Assembly (NCBI RefSeq): GCF_023703415.1
Contig: NZ_JAGMTU010000010.1
Location: 1-64,000 of the forward strand
From: Microbacterium sp. USTB-Y
Lineage (GTDB): Bacteria > Actinomycetota > Actinomycetes > Actinomycetales > Microbacteriaceae
DNA: 64,000 bases
Direction: 5' to 3'
The translations under genes were made by a program, and so were the position numbers. Position 1 is the first letter of the stretch; each line of letters begins with the position of its first letter. Of this stretch, positions 24,791 through 33,889 are shown piece after piece. A model generated the notes under the pieces. That model did not search any database, was not told where the DNA came from, and was given only the letters and a program-made list of their open reading frames with translations.

Positions 24791-25249
24791 ATGCCGTTTC
24801 GACGTCCTCTGATCGCCGCCGTGCCGGTGCTGCTTGCCGCGGCAGGGGTCCTCACGGCATGCGCACCGGCCTCGGCGCCGCAAGCCTCAGTAGCGTCCGC
24901 CTCGACGTCGCCCGCCGCGGCACCGGTCGAGGTCGCGAGCGCCGGCGGCGACGGGTGGGTGGTCGTGATGTTCGAGGATCGACCCGCGGAGTTCGACACG
25001 GGGCTCATGGACGCACTTCTGGAGACGGAGCTGGCCGCCGATGAGGCGCTCGGGCTGGCGAATGCCGGAGCGATCGACGGCAACGACGTGGGAGCAAACG
25101 GCTACGAGCTCTACTTCATCGGTGACGATCCGATGGTGATGTGGCGGGTGCTGGAGCCCGTCTTCGCGGCCGCGCCGGTGGCCTGGACGCGCGTGGAGCT
25201 GCGGAACGGCCTCGACGACACCTCACCCACGGTCCTCGTCCACGACTGA
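24791..25249 (+). CDS. Small lipoprotein, unknown function
   Basis: A 152-aa protein with a basic N-terminus, a hydrophobic stretch and the lipobox LTAC (Cys24), then an Ala/Ser/Pro linker to about residue 48. The soluble domain runs from WVVVMFEDR to the end, with acidic residues and a VMWRVLEPVFAAAPVAWTRVELR helix-strand unit. I recognise no family. ATG 24791 is leaderless. It stands alone, with convergent genes downstream. Confidence 0.72.
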   Translation: MPFRRPLIAAVPVLLAAAGVLTACAPASAPQASVASASTSPAAAPVEVASAGGDGWVVVMFEDRPAEFDTGLMDALLETELAADEALGLANAGAIDGNDVGANGYELYFIGDDPMVMWRVLEPVFAAAPVAWTRVELRNGLDDTSPTVLVHD

Positions 25250-25318
25250 GTCTCGGCCGGCGCGGGCCTCGTCGCCGGTCGAGAGCCGACCGATCGTGTT
25301 CCCGGTCTTGTTCGTGAA

Positions 25319-25645
25319 TCAGACGGATGCTCCGTCAGGCCCGGGCTTGATGTCGAAGGGGCCGTCGACCTGCGGGGCCGTGCCCGCCGTCGTCCATGAG
25401 CCGTCCGCCGGATCGAATCGTACGATCGTGTTCGCGGCGGTGTCCGCGATCCACAGGGCGCCGTCGGGGCCGAGGCAGACGCCGTCGGGCTCCTGGAGCG
25501 AGGCCATCTCGCATCGCTCCAGCGAGCTTTCGGGGTCGGAGGGATCGAAGGAGAGCAATCCCGCGGGCGACCGGGCGGTGAGCCAGAGCCGCCCGTCGGC
25601 GCCCGGGAAGATGCGGCGGGGGGCCGGTGCGCGAGGGACCTGGGC
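25319..25645 (-). pseudogene. Remnant of a beta-propeller (Vgb/SMP-30-like) gene
   Basis: Without its own clear start, the minus-strand frame reads about 108 residues of propeller-type repeats, such as IFPGADGRLWLTARSPAGL, then VCLGPDGALWIADTAANTIV and RFDPADGSW. These match virginiamycin B lyase/SMP-30-type blades, but the family is near 290 aa and most blades are missing. It begins directly after, and in the same frame as, the TAG of the YjbR gene. Its stop follows GPDG, the start of another blade. A decayed fragment is the best reading. Confidence 0.65.
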
Positions 25646-26047
25646 CTACGGACGATCCGGATCCGCGCGTGAGGCGCTCAGGAAGAGATCCGGATCCACG
25701 GGACGCTGCGCGCGGGGGAGCTTCGCTACCACGAGACGGTACGCCTCGGTGACGAGCTCCTCCACGAGATCCTGCTCGAGCGTGCCGTCCGCCTGCAGCG
25801 TGATCCAGTGCCGCTTGTTCATGTGATACCCCGGGACGATGGCCTCGAACGTCTCGCGCAGCGCCTCGGCGTCCTCCGGCGCGGACTTGAGCGTCACCGA
25901 GGTGCGGCCGGTGGAGGACATCGCCATGAACATCCGCTCGCGCACCCGGTAGACGTCGACTTCGGGGCCGAACGGCTGGTCGACGGTCGTGCCGGGGAGC
26001 TCGTCGGCGCGCGCGGCCGCCCACAGCCGCAGCTCGTCGCCGCTCAT
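25646..26047 (-). CDS. MmcQ/YjbR-family protein
   Basis: A 133-aa cytoplasmic protein of the MmcQ/YjbR family (CyaY-like fold, sometimes called DNA-binding). Family features are LPGTTVDQPFGPEVDVYRV near residues 17-35, RMFMAMS, a TSVTLKS strand, and the end block IVPGYHMNKRHWITLQADG with the conserved HMNKRHW. ATG 26047 overlaps the stop of the upstream gene by 4 bp. The TAG stop is followed in frame by the propeller remnant. Confidence 0.87.
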   Translation of the reverse strand: MSGDELRLWAAARADELPGTTVDQPFGPEVDVYRVRERMFMAMSSTGRTSVTLKSAPEDAEALRETFEAIVPGYHMNKRHWITLQADGTLEQDLVEELVTEAYRLVVAKLPRAQRPVDPDLFLSASRADPDRP

Positions 26048-26493
26048 GGGCGCGTGCGTGCGTCGATGAGATCCGACACGCGCTTCACCTCGGCCGGGTC
26101 GGCATCCCGTGCGAGGGCGACGCAGTGATCCATGACCGCCGGACGGTAGCGCACGGGGAAGGTCTGCCCCGGTGCGAGCCGGGCGAGCTCGGTGATCGTG
26201 AAGTCCTCGTCGGCGATGCCGCGGAAGGCGGCGCCCTCCGCGGTCCGCACATCCAGCATCAGCACGAGACGCGGATTGCTGTTCACCTCGCGCCAGCCGA
26301 CGAGGACGCCGATCGCGAGCGCGCCCGTGCGCAGCTCCGCGGTGCGCCGGCGCGCGTCGCGGCTCAGCAGCGGGTTCGGCGCGACACCGGGGAAGTCCGG
26401 ACCGACGCCGAGCGCTTCCCGTGTGAGATCGGGGCGCAGCCGCTCCATCATGTCGTCCATCCGCTGCTTCTTCGCGTTCTTCCGTCCGAACAC
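26044..26493 (-). CDS. Conserved hypothetical protein
   Basis: A 149-aa protein. GTG 26493 is chosen because GGAAAGGGGGG lies just upstream and the stretch before it reads as non-coding. It opens with a basic segment FGRKNAKKQRMDDMMERL. A central beta-rich domain has the blocks LVLMLDVRTAEG, DEDFTITELARLAPGQTFPV and RYRPAVMDHCVAL. I recognise no named family and no membrane span. It overlaps and is coupled to the YjbR-family gene. Confidence 0.75.
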   Translation of the reverse strand: MFGRKNAKKQRMDDMMERLRPDLTREALGVGPDFPGVAPNPLLSRDARRRTAELRTGALAIGVLVGWREVNSNPRLVLMLDVRTAEGAAFRGIADEDFTITELARLAPGQTFPVRYRPAVMDHCVALARDADPAEVKRVSDLIDARTRP

Positions 26494-26682
26494 CGGCCCC
26501 CCTTTCCACGCCACTGCCTCGGAGGACGGCGGTCGTCGTTGCCGTGAGTCTACGGGGCGGCTCGCCGCCGATCCGTTGCCCTCGGTCCAGAAACCGTGCC
26601 ATTCTCGTTTGCACCTAGCGCCGATGCCCGGAGCCGCGATGCGACCCGCCCACCGGCGATCCACGGTGATGAGGGGGAACGC

Positions 26683-28395
26683 ATGTCACGGACGGAAGCC
26701 ACGAATCTCACGCACGACCAGGATCACGGGGCCGAGCACGACGCCGAGCAGGAGGGCTACAAGAAGAGCCTGAACCGGCGCCAGGTGCAGATGATCGCGA
26801 TCGGAGGCGCGATCGGAACGGGCCTGTTCCTCGGATCCGCATCCCGCCTGCACAGCAACGGACCCGCGCTGGTGCTCAGCTACGCCTTCGTCGGCGTGAT
26901 CGCCTACTTCTTGATGCGGGCGCTCGGCGAGCTGGTGCTGTACCGGACGACCTCCGGGGCGTTCGTGTCCTGGATGCGCGAGTTCTTCGGCGAGAAGGCG
27001 GCCTACTACACGGGCTGGATGTACTGGACGAACTGGGCGCTCACCGGCATCGCCGAACTCAGTGCCGTCGGCCTCTACATCCAGTACTGGTGGCCGCAGA
27101 TGCCCACCTGGGCGACGGTGCTCATCGCCCTCGCCGTGGTGCTCGTGGTCAATCTGCTGTCGGCGAAGGCCTTCGGCGAGTTCGAGTTCTGGGCCTCGGT
27201 GCTCAAGGTCACCGCGATCATCGTCTTCCTCGTGGTGGGCCTCGTCGTGGTCGTGCTGAGCCTCGATGTCGGCGGACATCGCGCCGGCGTGCAGAACCTC
27301 TGGTCGAACCCCGGCGGCTTCTGGCCGACCGGCGACGGCTTCGCCTGGTACGGGCCCATCATCGTGATGTCCGGCGTGGTCTTCGCCTATGCTGCGATCG
27401 AGATGGTCGGCATCGCGGCCGGCGAGATGGAGGATCCGAAGCGCGAGGTGCCGAAGGCGGTCAACGCCGTGATCGTCCGCATCGCCGTGTTCTACTGCGG
27501 CGCGCTGCTGCTGCTCGTGTGCATCCTGCCGACGAGCGAGTTCACCCCCGGCATCAGCCCGTTCGTGACCGTGTTCGGACGGATGGGGATGCCGTGGATG
27601 GCGAACGTGATCCAGGCGATCCTCATCGTCGCCGCGATGTCCTCGCTGAACTCGGGGCTGTACACGACCGGCCGCGTGCTGCGCAGCCTCGGCATGGCGA
27701 AGCAGGCTCCGGGATTCACGCTGAAGATGAGCCAGTCCGGGGTGCCGTGGGCCGGCATCGTGATGACCGCGGTCGTCTACGTGTTCGGATCGATCCTCAA
27801 CGCCGTCAGCCCGGACGCGTTCGAGATCGCGCTGGAAGCCGCCTCGATCGCCGTCGTGTTCACCTGGGGCACGATCTTCGTCTGCCAGCTGCGTCTGCGC
27901 AGGCTCAGCGATCGAGGGGTTCTCCCCGCCAGCACGTTCCGTGCGCCGGGCACGCCGTGGACGAGCTATCTGGGGCTGGCGTTCCTCGTGTTCGTGATCG
28001 TGGGCATGGCGATCTCGGGCTGGCAGGCCTCGCCGTACTTCTGGCACAAGACCGGGTTCGTCGTGGTGGTCGTGGGGATCCCGGTGCTCTTCGTGATCTT
28101 CGAGATCGGCTGGCTCATCGTGAAGGGCCGGGTGTCGGCGCATACCGACGGCCGGATGCTCAGCAAATGGACCGACACCGGTCTGCGCTACCCGCCCCAG
28201 CCCGCCGGGCCGCGCACGGAGTCGATCGCGGCCATCGGCACGGTCCAGTTCGACGTGCACGAGCGGGATGACGACCCCGACGACGGGGGCATCGAGATCG
28301 GGCCCGTGGAGATCGACGTGCACGAGTGGGACAACCTCGACGAGCCGGACAGGAATCCGCCTGACGGCACGGGCAAGAGCGAAGGGGGACGGTGA
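26683..28395 (+). CDS. APC-superfamily amino-acid permease with acidic C-terminal tail
   Basis: Amino-acid transporter of the AAT type, 570 aa with about 12 spans. The first span region, QMIAIGGAIGTGLFLGSA, carries the conserved GxGxG-type loop, and FAYAAIEMVGIAAGEMEDPKR sits near span 6. It resembles L-asparagine, GABA or lysine permeases; specificity is unclear. After the last span an extra tail of about 70 residues is acidic and holds two copies of a DVHE motif (FDVHERDDD and IDVHEWDN). ATG 26683 has GAGGGGGAA upstream. The next gene, a binding lipoprotein, starts 1 base after its stop. Confidence 0.92.
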   Translation: MSRTEATNLTHDQDHGAEHDAEQEGYKKSLNRRQVQMIAIGGAIGTGLFLGSASRLHSNGPALVLSYAFVGVIAYFLMRALGELVLYRTTSGAFVSWMREFFGEKAAYYTGWMYWTNWALTGIAELSAVGLYIQYWWPQMPTWATVLIALAVVLVVNLLSAKAFGEFEFWASVLKVTAIIVFLVVGLVVVVLSLDVGGHRAGVQNLWSNPGGFWPTGDGFAWYGPIIVMSGVVFAYAAIEMVGIAAGEMEDPKREVPKAVNAVIVRIAVFYCGALLLLVCILPTSEFTPGISPFVTVFGRMGMPWMANVIQAILIVAAMSSLNSGLYTTGRVLRSLGMAKQAPGFTLKMSQSGVPWAGIVMTAVVYVFGSILNAVSPDAFEIALEAASIAVVFTWGTIFVCQLRLRRLSDRGVLPASTFRAPGTPWTSYLGLAFLVFVIVGMAISGWQASPYFWHKTGFVVVVVGIPVLFVIFEIGWLIVKGRVSAHTDGRMLSKWTDTGLRYPPQPAGPRTESIAAIGTVQFDVHERDDDPDDGGIEIGPVEIDVHEWDNLDEPDRNPPDGTGKSEGGR

Positions 28396-28396
28396 G

Positions 28397-29221
28397 ATGC
28401 GTCGTCTCGCGATCGTCGTGGCGGCCCTCGTCGCGTCCTCCGTGCTTGTGGCGGGCTGCTCGTCGACGCCGCCGAAGAGCACCGGCGACAACAACGCCAC
28501 CGGATCCGCCACGGTGACGATCGGCATCGCCGACGACCTCCCCGGAGTCAGCCTCAAGACCGACGCCGGCTACGCGGGGTTCGACATCGACACCGCCAAC
28601 TACGTCGCGGGGAAGCTCGGGGTGCCGACGAAGAACATCACCTGGCAGCGCATCGAGCAGTCGGAGCGGGTGAGTGCGCTGACGTCGGGCAAGGTGGACC
28701 TCGTCGTCTCGACGTTCTCGATCACCGCGGAGCGGGAGAAGGAGATCGCCTTCGCAGGACCGTACTTCGTCGCGCATCAGGATCTGCTCATCCGTCGCAA
28801 CGACGACACGATCTCGGGCCCGCAGACGCTGGACGGCAAGAAGGTCTGCGCGGCCGCGGGCACCACCTCGATCGACTACCTCACCGCGCACTACGAGGGC
28901 AGGATCACCGTCGTGAAGGTGCCCTCCTGGTCGGAGTGCGTGCGCGACCTCGCAGCGGGGACGGTCGATGCGGTGTCGACGGACGACCTGATCCTGGCCG
29001 GATTCGCGGCGCTCCCCGAGTACAAGGGCGTGCTGCGCGTGATCGGCAAGGGGTTCACCGACGAGAACTACGGCATCGGCATGGCGCAGGGCGACAGTCG
29101 CCTCGGCACCGTGCGGTCCGCCCTGAAGGAGTACATCTCGTCCGGAGCCTGGAAGGCGTCGCTCGATGCGAACATCGCGCCATCCGGGTACGCGATCCCC
29201 GCTCCGCCGACGGTGAAGTAG
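28397..29221 (+). CDS. Amino-acid-binding lipoprotein (solute-binding family 3), orphan
   Basis: Periplasmic-type amino-acid binding protein, 274 aa, GluB-like. The lipobox VAGC puts the lipid on Cys21. ITWQRIEQSERVSALTSGKVDLVVSTFSIT is the ligand-domain signature region (near residues 76-105; quoted only in part elsewhere). VCAAAGTTSIDYL follows near 152. It lies 1 base after an APC permease and no ABC permease or ATPase is nearby. It may feed a distant ABC importer or act with the APC protein. A strong hairpin ends the pair. Confidence 0.9.
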   Translation: MRRLAIVVAALVASSVLVAGCSSTPPKSTGDNNATGSATVTIGIADDLPGVSLKTDAGYAGFDIDTANYVAGKLGVPTKNITWQRIEQSERVSALTSGKVDLVVSTFSITAEREKEIAFAGPYFVAHQDLLIRRNDDTISGPQTLDGKKVCAAAGTTSIDYLTAHYEGRITVVKVPSWSECVRDLAAGTVDAVSTDDLILAGFAALPEYKGVLRVIGKGFTDENYGIGMAQGDSRLGTVRSALKEYISSGAWKASLDANIAPSGYAIPAPPTVK

Positions 29222-29230
29222 CGGACGCGA

Positions 29231-29259
29231 CGACGCCCCTCCGAAGCGGAGGGGCGTCG
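29231..29259. terminator. Bidirectional terminator
   Basis: CGACGCCCCTCCG pairs perfectly with CGGAGGGGCGTCG around AAG, 10 bases after the lipoprotein stop and 9 before the convergent nucleotidase stop. Confidence 0.85.
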
Positions 29260-29267
29260 CCTGCGGC

Positions 29268-31151
29268 TCAGAAGACCGGGACGCCGGCGCGCGTGAGCTG
29301 CCAGTTCACCACGTGGAACTCGGCCGGGTCGATGACCCCGGCGGCCGAGGCGTAGGCCACGATCGCCTCGCGGATGGCGACCTGCGCGTTGTACACGACG
29401 GGTGCGGTGGCGATGTGCGGGAAGCCGCCGCCGCCGGACTGACGGTAGTTGTTCACCGCGACGACGAACTTCTGCGCGGGATCCACCGGTGAGCCCTGCC
29501 AGGACAGGTTCGCGATCCTGGAGCCCTGCGGCTGGGCGATGTCCACGTCATAGGTGACCCCGGAGAACTGGTCGTAGTTGTAGTCCGGGGTGCTCAGCGC
29601 GTTGGTCCAGCTCGCGGGGTCGACCGCAGCGGCAGGGGACACCTGCTGGAAGTACTTCGCCGAGTACTCGAGGTAGTCCTTGATCTGCGCACCGGTCAGC
29701 ACCGACGCCATGAGGGTGTTGTCGTAGATGTACAGCCCCGCGACGTCGCGGATCGTGACCTCGCCCGCCGGGAAGGTCGCCAGGCGGTTGAACGGCGCGG
29801 CGATCGAGACGATCGGCAAAGCCGCTTCCGGAGTGCCGGCGATCGCCTTCGAGACCGTGTCGACCTGCACGGTGTTGACGTAGTCGAGGATCGCCGTGTC
29901 CTTCCAGCAGGACTCGGCGGCGGAGAGCTCCTCGGTCGAGGTCGCCACCGGCTTGTTGACGTAGGCGACGACAGCGTCGTGCTGCTTCTGGACGAGCGCG
30001 ACCATCGCGGGATCGTCCTGCACGGTGTTGGTGTTGAGGTTCGTGGACGTGCGCGAGACGACCGTCCACTTGCCCTTGACCTGCTGGAGCTCGATGTCGA
30101 AGACGCTCAGGCGCTGCCCCCAGCACATCGGCTCGCTGAGCACGACCTGCTGGCCGGTCTGCGCGTTCGTCACGAAGCGCTGCGGGATGTCCTTGTGCGC
30201 ATGGCCGAACAGGATCGCGTCGATGCCCGGCACCTGCTCGGCGAGGATCCCCGCCGCATTCTCGTTCGGCAGATCGGTGCCGTACGACGACGTGCCGCTG
30301 TCGCCGGAGTGCACGCTGACGACGAGCAGATCGACGCCCTGGTCGCGGATCACCGGCACCCAGCGCTTGGCGGTCTCGACGATGTCCAGCACCTCGAGCT
30401 TGCCGCTGACGTTGGCCTTGTCCCAGATGACGATCCCGGGGTTGGTGAGTCCGAGCACGCCGACGCGGATCGGCTTGGCGCCCTTCAGGTTCAGGGTCTT
30501 GATCGTGTACGGCGTGTACGCCGGAACCGTGGTCCCCGCGCGCACGGCGTTGGCGCCGAGCACGGGCGCCTTCATCTGCGAGATCCAGGTGTCGAGGAAG
30601 TCGAGGCCGTAGTTGAACTCGTGATTGCCGAGGGCGACGGCGTCGTAGCCGAGAGCGTTCATCTGCGCGGCCATGGGATGGGTCGCACCGGTCTTCGTGA
30701 TGGGCTCCACCGTTGCGTAGTAGAAGCCCAGGGGAGTGCCCTGGATGGTGTCGCCGGCGTCGAAGAGCAGGGTGTGGTCGCGCCCCCGGTCGGCGCGGAT
30801 CTGCTTCACCACGCTCGCCACGCGCGAGAGGCCGACGACGTTGCCGGCCTTGTCGCTGTACGCCGCGTCCGTGTAGTAGTCCCAGTTCAGGGCATGCGAA
30901 TGGAGGTCGGACGTGCCCATGATGGTGATCGTGACGGACTTGCCGATGCCGCCGGCGGCGGCCGAGGCCTTCTCGGGGGTCGCGACCCAACCGGCGGCGG
31001 CGAGGGCGCTCGCCGCCGTGACACCCGTGAGGAATCCTCGTCGATTCAGTCCGGAACGGCGCTCCTGCGCGGCCTCGTCCGGAACCGCGCAGGAGCACCA
31101 GCGGGGTTCGGGGGCGGCGGCGTGACGGTGCAGATGTGTTTCATCAGTCAT
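29268..31151 (-). CDS. Tat-exported 5'-nucleotidase/cyclic phosphodiesterase-like protein
   Basis: Secreted bifunctional UshA/CpdB-type phosphoesterase, 627 aa. A twin-arginine signal, NRRGFLTGVTAASALAAAGW, is near residues 40-59. The metallophosphatase domain shows TSDLHSH, FDAGDTIQGTPL, GNHEFNYG, VSVHSGD and FGHAHKD in order. The C-terminal 5'-nucleotidase domain contains YIYDNTLMASVLTG and VAVNNYRQSGGGGFP. ATG 31151 is chosen because it sits at a sensible distance from the Tat motif. It likely scavenges phosphate or nucleosides outside the cell. Confidence 0.92.
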   Translation of the reverse strand: MTDETHLHRHAAAPEPRWCSCAVPDEAAQERRSGLNRRGFLTGVTAASALAAAGWVATPEKASAAAGGIGKSVTITIMGTSDLHSHALNWDYYTDAAYSDKAGNVVGLSRVASVVKQIRADRGRDHTLLFDAGDTIQGTPLGFYYATVEPITKTGATHPMAAQMNALGYDAVALGNHEFNYGLDFLDTWISQMKAPVLGANAVRAGTTVPAYTPYTIKTLNLKGAKPIRVGVLGLTNPGIVIWDKANVSGKLEVLDIVETAKRWVPVIRDQGVDLLVVSVHSGDSGTSSYGTDLPNENAAGILAEQVPGIDAILFGHAHKDIPQRFVTNAQTGQQVVLSEPMCWGQRLSVFDIELQQVKGKWTVVSRTSTNLNTNTVQDDPAMVALVQKQHDAVVAYVNKPVATSTEELSAAESCWKDTAILDYVNTVQVDTVSKAIAGTPEAALPIVSIAAPFNRLATFPAGEVTIRDVAGLYIYDNTLMASVLTGAQIKDYLEYSAKYFQQVSPAAAVDPASWTNALSTPDYNYDQFSGVTYDVDIAQPQGSRIANLSWQGSPVDPAQKFVVAVNNYRQSGGGGFPHIATAPVVYNAQVAIREAIVAYASAAGVIDPAEFHVVNWQLTRAGVPVF

Positions 31152-31321
31152 GAAGTCCGATGCAATCACGCCCGGAGAACCGGGACAACAGTGCGCGGGT
31201 GAACACTCGACGATCGCGCGTATGAGCGGCACCGTGCTGCGTGCGTGCGCGATCGAGCGGAGCGACTCCGGTCGATGAGTGGCGCTCGCTCGTGGGAAGA
31301 TCCGCATCAGCGCAGTTTTAG

Positions 31322-31334
31322 CTAACCTGGTTAG
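31322..31334. promoter_or_regulatory. CTAACC-T-GGTTAG palindrome upstream of the SDR gene
   Basis: A perfect 6-bp arm palindrome with a single central base lies 25 bp before ATG 31360, in the 208-bp gap between divergent genes. It is a plausible operator. The arm order is the reverse of a DtxR/IdeR box. Confidence 0.4.
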
Positions 31335-31359
31335 ACACTCTGTGAAGGAGCTGATCCGC

Positions 31360-32895
31360 ATGACGCGAGTCGTCGTCACCGGCGCAACCGGATACATCGG
31401 CGGGCGCCTGGTCCCGCAGCTGCTCGACGCCGGCTACGAGGTGACCTGTCTCGTGCGCTCGGCGTGGAAGCTCACGGACGTCCCCTGGCGGGATCGGGTG
31501 CGGATCGTGCCCGCCGACCTCTCGACCGGGGAAGGGGTGCGCGCCGCGATGGAGGGAGCGGAGATCGCGTACTACCTCGTGCACTCGATGAGCTCGGGGG
31601 GCCACTTCGCCCAGGCCGAACGCGCGCAGGCCGAGACGTTCGCAGCGGCGGCCGCCGACGCCGGCGTCCGGCGCCTCGTCTACCTCGGCGGACTGCATCC
31701 CGCCGAGGGACGGCTCTCGACGCATCTCGCATCGCGAGCGGCCGTCGGACGCGTCTTCCTGGACTCGCCGGTCCCCGCGATCGTCTTCCAGGCCGGGATC
31801 GTGATCGGATCCGGGTCCGCCTCGTTCGAGATGATCCGTCACCTCACCGAGGTTCTGCCGTACATGCCCGCACCGCGCTGGGTGCGCAACCGGGTCCAGC
31901 CGATCGCCGTCCGCGACGTGCTGCGCTATCTCGTGCGGGCCGCGAGTCTTCCCGAGGGGCTCAACCGCACCTTCGACATCGGCGGCCCCGACGTGCTCCG
32001 CTACGGGCAGATGATGAACGGGTACGCCGTCGAGGCGGGGCTGCGGCAGCGGCCGATCGCGCCGCTGCCCGTGCTCACGCCCTGGCTCGCGTCCCAGTGG
32101 GTGAACCTGGTCACCCCCGTGCCGCGGGCGCTCGCCGTGCCGATCATCGCGTCCCTGCAGAACGACTGCGTGGCACAGGAGCACGACATCGACCGCTACG
32201 TGCCACCGCCCGAGGGCGGGCTGCTCCCGTACCGGGTGGCGGTGAGGCTGGCCCTCCGGCGCGAGCGAGCCGGGGAGGTCGAGACCAGCTGGCAGAACGC
32301 GACGGTCGCGGGTGCTCCGAGCGATCCGCTCCCGAGCGATCCGGAGTGGGCGGGACAGGTCGTGTTCACGGACGAGCGCGAGCGCCGCAGCACGGCGTCG
32401 CCCGAAGCGGTGTGGCGCGTGATCGAGTCGATCGGCGGGGTGAACGGGTGGCATTCGGCGCCGCTCGCCTGGGCCGCGCGGGGGTGGATCGATCGCCTCT
32501 CGGGGGGTGTGGGGATGACCCGCGGGCGTCGGCACCCCTCCCGCCTGAACACCGGTGACGTGGTCGACGTCTGGCGGGTCGAGTCGATCGTGCGAGGACA
32601 GGATCTGCGACTGCGGGCGGAGATGCGGATGCCCGGACGAGGGTGGCTCGAACTGAGCGTGCGCCCGGACGACGAGGGCAGTCTGTATCGTCAGCGGGCG
32701 GTGTTCTTTCCCCAGGGACTCGCCGGGCGGCTGTACTGGGCCGTGCTGCTGCCGTTCCACGGGATCATCTTCAGCGGGATGGTCGCGAGCATCCTCCGCG
32801 AGGCCGAACGCGACCCGGACCGCGAGCCCGGGGAGCGGCAGCGGACCGCCGTTTCCGGTGCGGACATCGCTCCGCGGGGAGAGAAGAGCCCGTGA
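31360..32895 (+). CDS. NAD(P)-binding SDR-like protein with C-terminal DUF2867 domain
   Basis: A 511-aa two-domain protein. The N-terminal atypical SDR has VVVTGATGYIGGRLVPQLLD at residues 4-23 and AEIAYYLVHSMSSGG near 67-81. The C-terminal DUF2867 domain spans about 340-490, with WHSAPLAWAARGWIDRLSGG and FFPQGLAGRLYWAVLLPFHG. ATG 31360 has GAAGGAG upstream. Function is unknown; relatives are called NAD-dependent epimerase or nucleoside-diphosphate-sugar epimerase without proof. It converges with the topoisomerase gene. Confidence 0.87.
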   Translation: MTRVVVTGATGYIGGRLVPQLLDAGYEVTCLVRSAWKLTDVPWRDRVRIVPADLSTGEGVRAAMEGAEIAYYLVHSMSSGGHFAQAERAQAETFAAAAADAGVRRLVYLGGLHPAEGRLSTHLASRAAVGRVFLDSPVPAIVFQAGIVIGSGSASFEMIRHLTEVLPYMPAPRWVRNRVQPIAVRDVLRYLVRAASLPEGLNRTFDIGGPDVLRYGQMMNGYAVEAGLRQRPIAPLPVLTPWLASQWVNLVTPVPRALAVPIIASLQNDCVAQEHDIDRYVPPPEGGLLPYRVAVRLALRRERAGEVETSWQNATVAGAPSDPLPSDPEWAGQVVFTDERERRSTASPEAVWRVIESIGGVNGWHSAPLAWAARGWIDRLSGGVGMTRGRRHPSRLNTGDVVDVWRVESIVRGQDLRLRAEMRMPGRGWLELSVRPDDEGSLYRQRAVFFPQGLAGRLYWAVLLPFHGIIFSGMVASILREAERDPDREPGERQRTAVSGADIAPRGEKSP

Positions 32896-32923
32896 GCCTC
32901 CCGGGCGCCCGCCCGCGGGCTCT

Positions 32924-33889
32924 TCAGGGCAGCAGGTCGATCAGCTGCTGCTCGATGCTCCGGCCGTCGGCCCGCACGGTCAGCCCCTGCTCATAGCGCT
33001 CGAAGAGCCGGGGATCGATGTAGCTTCCGCGCGCCACGGACGGCGTGTTGCCGAGGGCGACGGCCGTCTCCTCGACGGCCGTCCGCTCGGCTCGACGGCG
33101 TGCGCGCTCGGTCCGGGCGGCGCCGGTGCGCGCAAGGCTGCGCGCGGCGATGACGGTCGCGTGGATGGTGCGGAAGTCCTTGGCGGTGAAATCGCCGCCG
33201 GTGCGGGCGCGGACGTCTTCATTGATGTCGGCAGGGCGCACCCGATGCCACCGGCCGTCCTCCTGCCAGGCCAGCAGCCGGGTCCGCGGACGGGGCGCGC
33301 GGAGACGGAGCCGCTCCAGCACCGCGGCGAGGTCGGGATCCTCGAGCTCGGTCTCCCAGGCGACCCGGCTCTTGCCGCGGAAGCGCAGCCGCACGGTCTC
33401 GCCGTCGACCGTCACATGCCGGGCGCGCAGGGTGCACAGGCCGACGCTGCCGTGTCGTTCGGCGTACTTCTCGGATCCGATCCGGAGCAGCGCGACATCG
33501 AGCATGCGGAAGCCGGCGGCGAGGACCGTCGGCCGGGCCGTCCCGCCGGACCGGAGGTCGCGCGTGACGGAACGGCGCGCGGCGGGCAGCGCCCGGGCGA
33601 GATCCAGGGCGCGGTCGAACTTCGCCTCCGCCGCCCGGCGCGCCCACTCGGGGTGGTACCGGTACTGGGTACGGCCCGCGGCGTCGACGCCGGTGGCCTG
33701 GAGGTGGCCGTCCTGGTGCGCGCAGATCCAGACGTCCTCCCACGCCGGCGGGATCGCGAGCGCGCGGATGCGCTCGATCGTCCGGGCGTCGCCGATGTGG
33801 CGACCTCGGGCGTCGCGGTACTCGAACCCCCGTCCGCGCCGGATCCGGCGGATGCCCGGCTCCTGTCCGTCCACGATCCGCAACGCCAT
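32924..33889 (-). CDS. DNA topoisomerase IB (poxvirus/bacterial type)
   Basis: Relaxes supercoils by transient single-strand cleavage through a 3'-phosphotyrosyl bond, 321 aa. The N-terminal domain ends near IPPAWEDVWICAHQDGHLQATG. The catalytic domain has LLRIGSEKYAERHGSVGLCTL (near 148-168), VRLRFRGKS, the helix KDFRTIHAT (Lys/Arg/His) and the active Tyr290 in SYIDP. ATG 33889 follows GGAAGGGGG. Bacterial copies are scattered and dispensable, and are often found with environmental bacteria. No partner gene is evident nearby. Confidence 0.93.
   Translation of the reverse strand: MALRIVDGQEPGIRRIRRGRGFEYRDARGRHIGDARTIERIRALAIPPAWEDVWICAHQDGHLQATGVDAAGRTQYRYHPEWARRAAEAKFDRALDLARALPAARRSVTRDLRSGGTARPTVLAAGFRMLDVALLRIGSEKYAERHGSVGLCTLRARHVTVDGETVRLRFRGKSRVAWETELEDPDLAAVLERLRLRAPRPRTRLLAWQEDGRWHRVRPADINEDVRARTGGDFTAKDFRTIHATVIAARSLARTGAARTERARRRAERTAVEETAVALGNTPSVARGSYIDPRLFERYEQGLTVRADGRSIEQQLIDLLP

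Noticed and set aside
24342..24812. Open frame starting inside tRNA-Gln
   Set aside because: It begins within the tRNA, crosses its terminator, lacks a ribosome site and has no recognisable content.
31322..31334. DtxR/IdeR iron box
   Set aside because: The arms are in the opposite order (CTAACC before GGTTAG) and the outer bases do not fit the 19-bp consensus.
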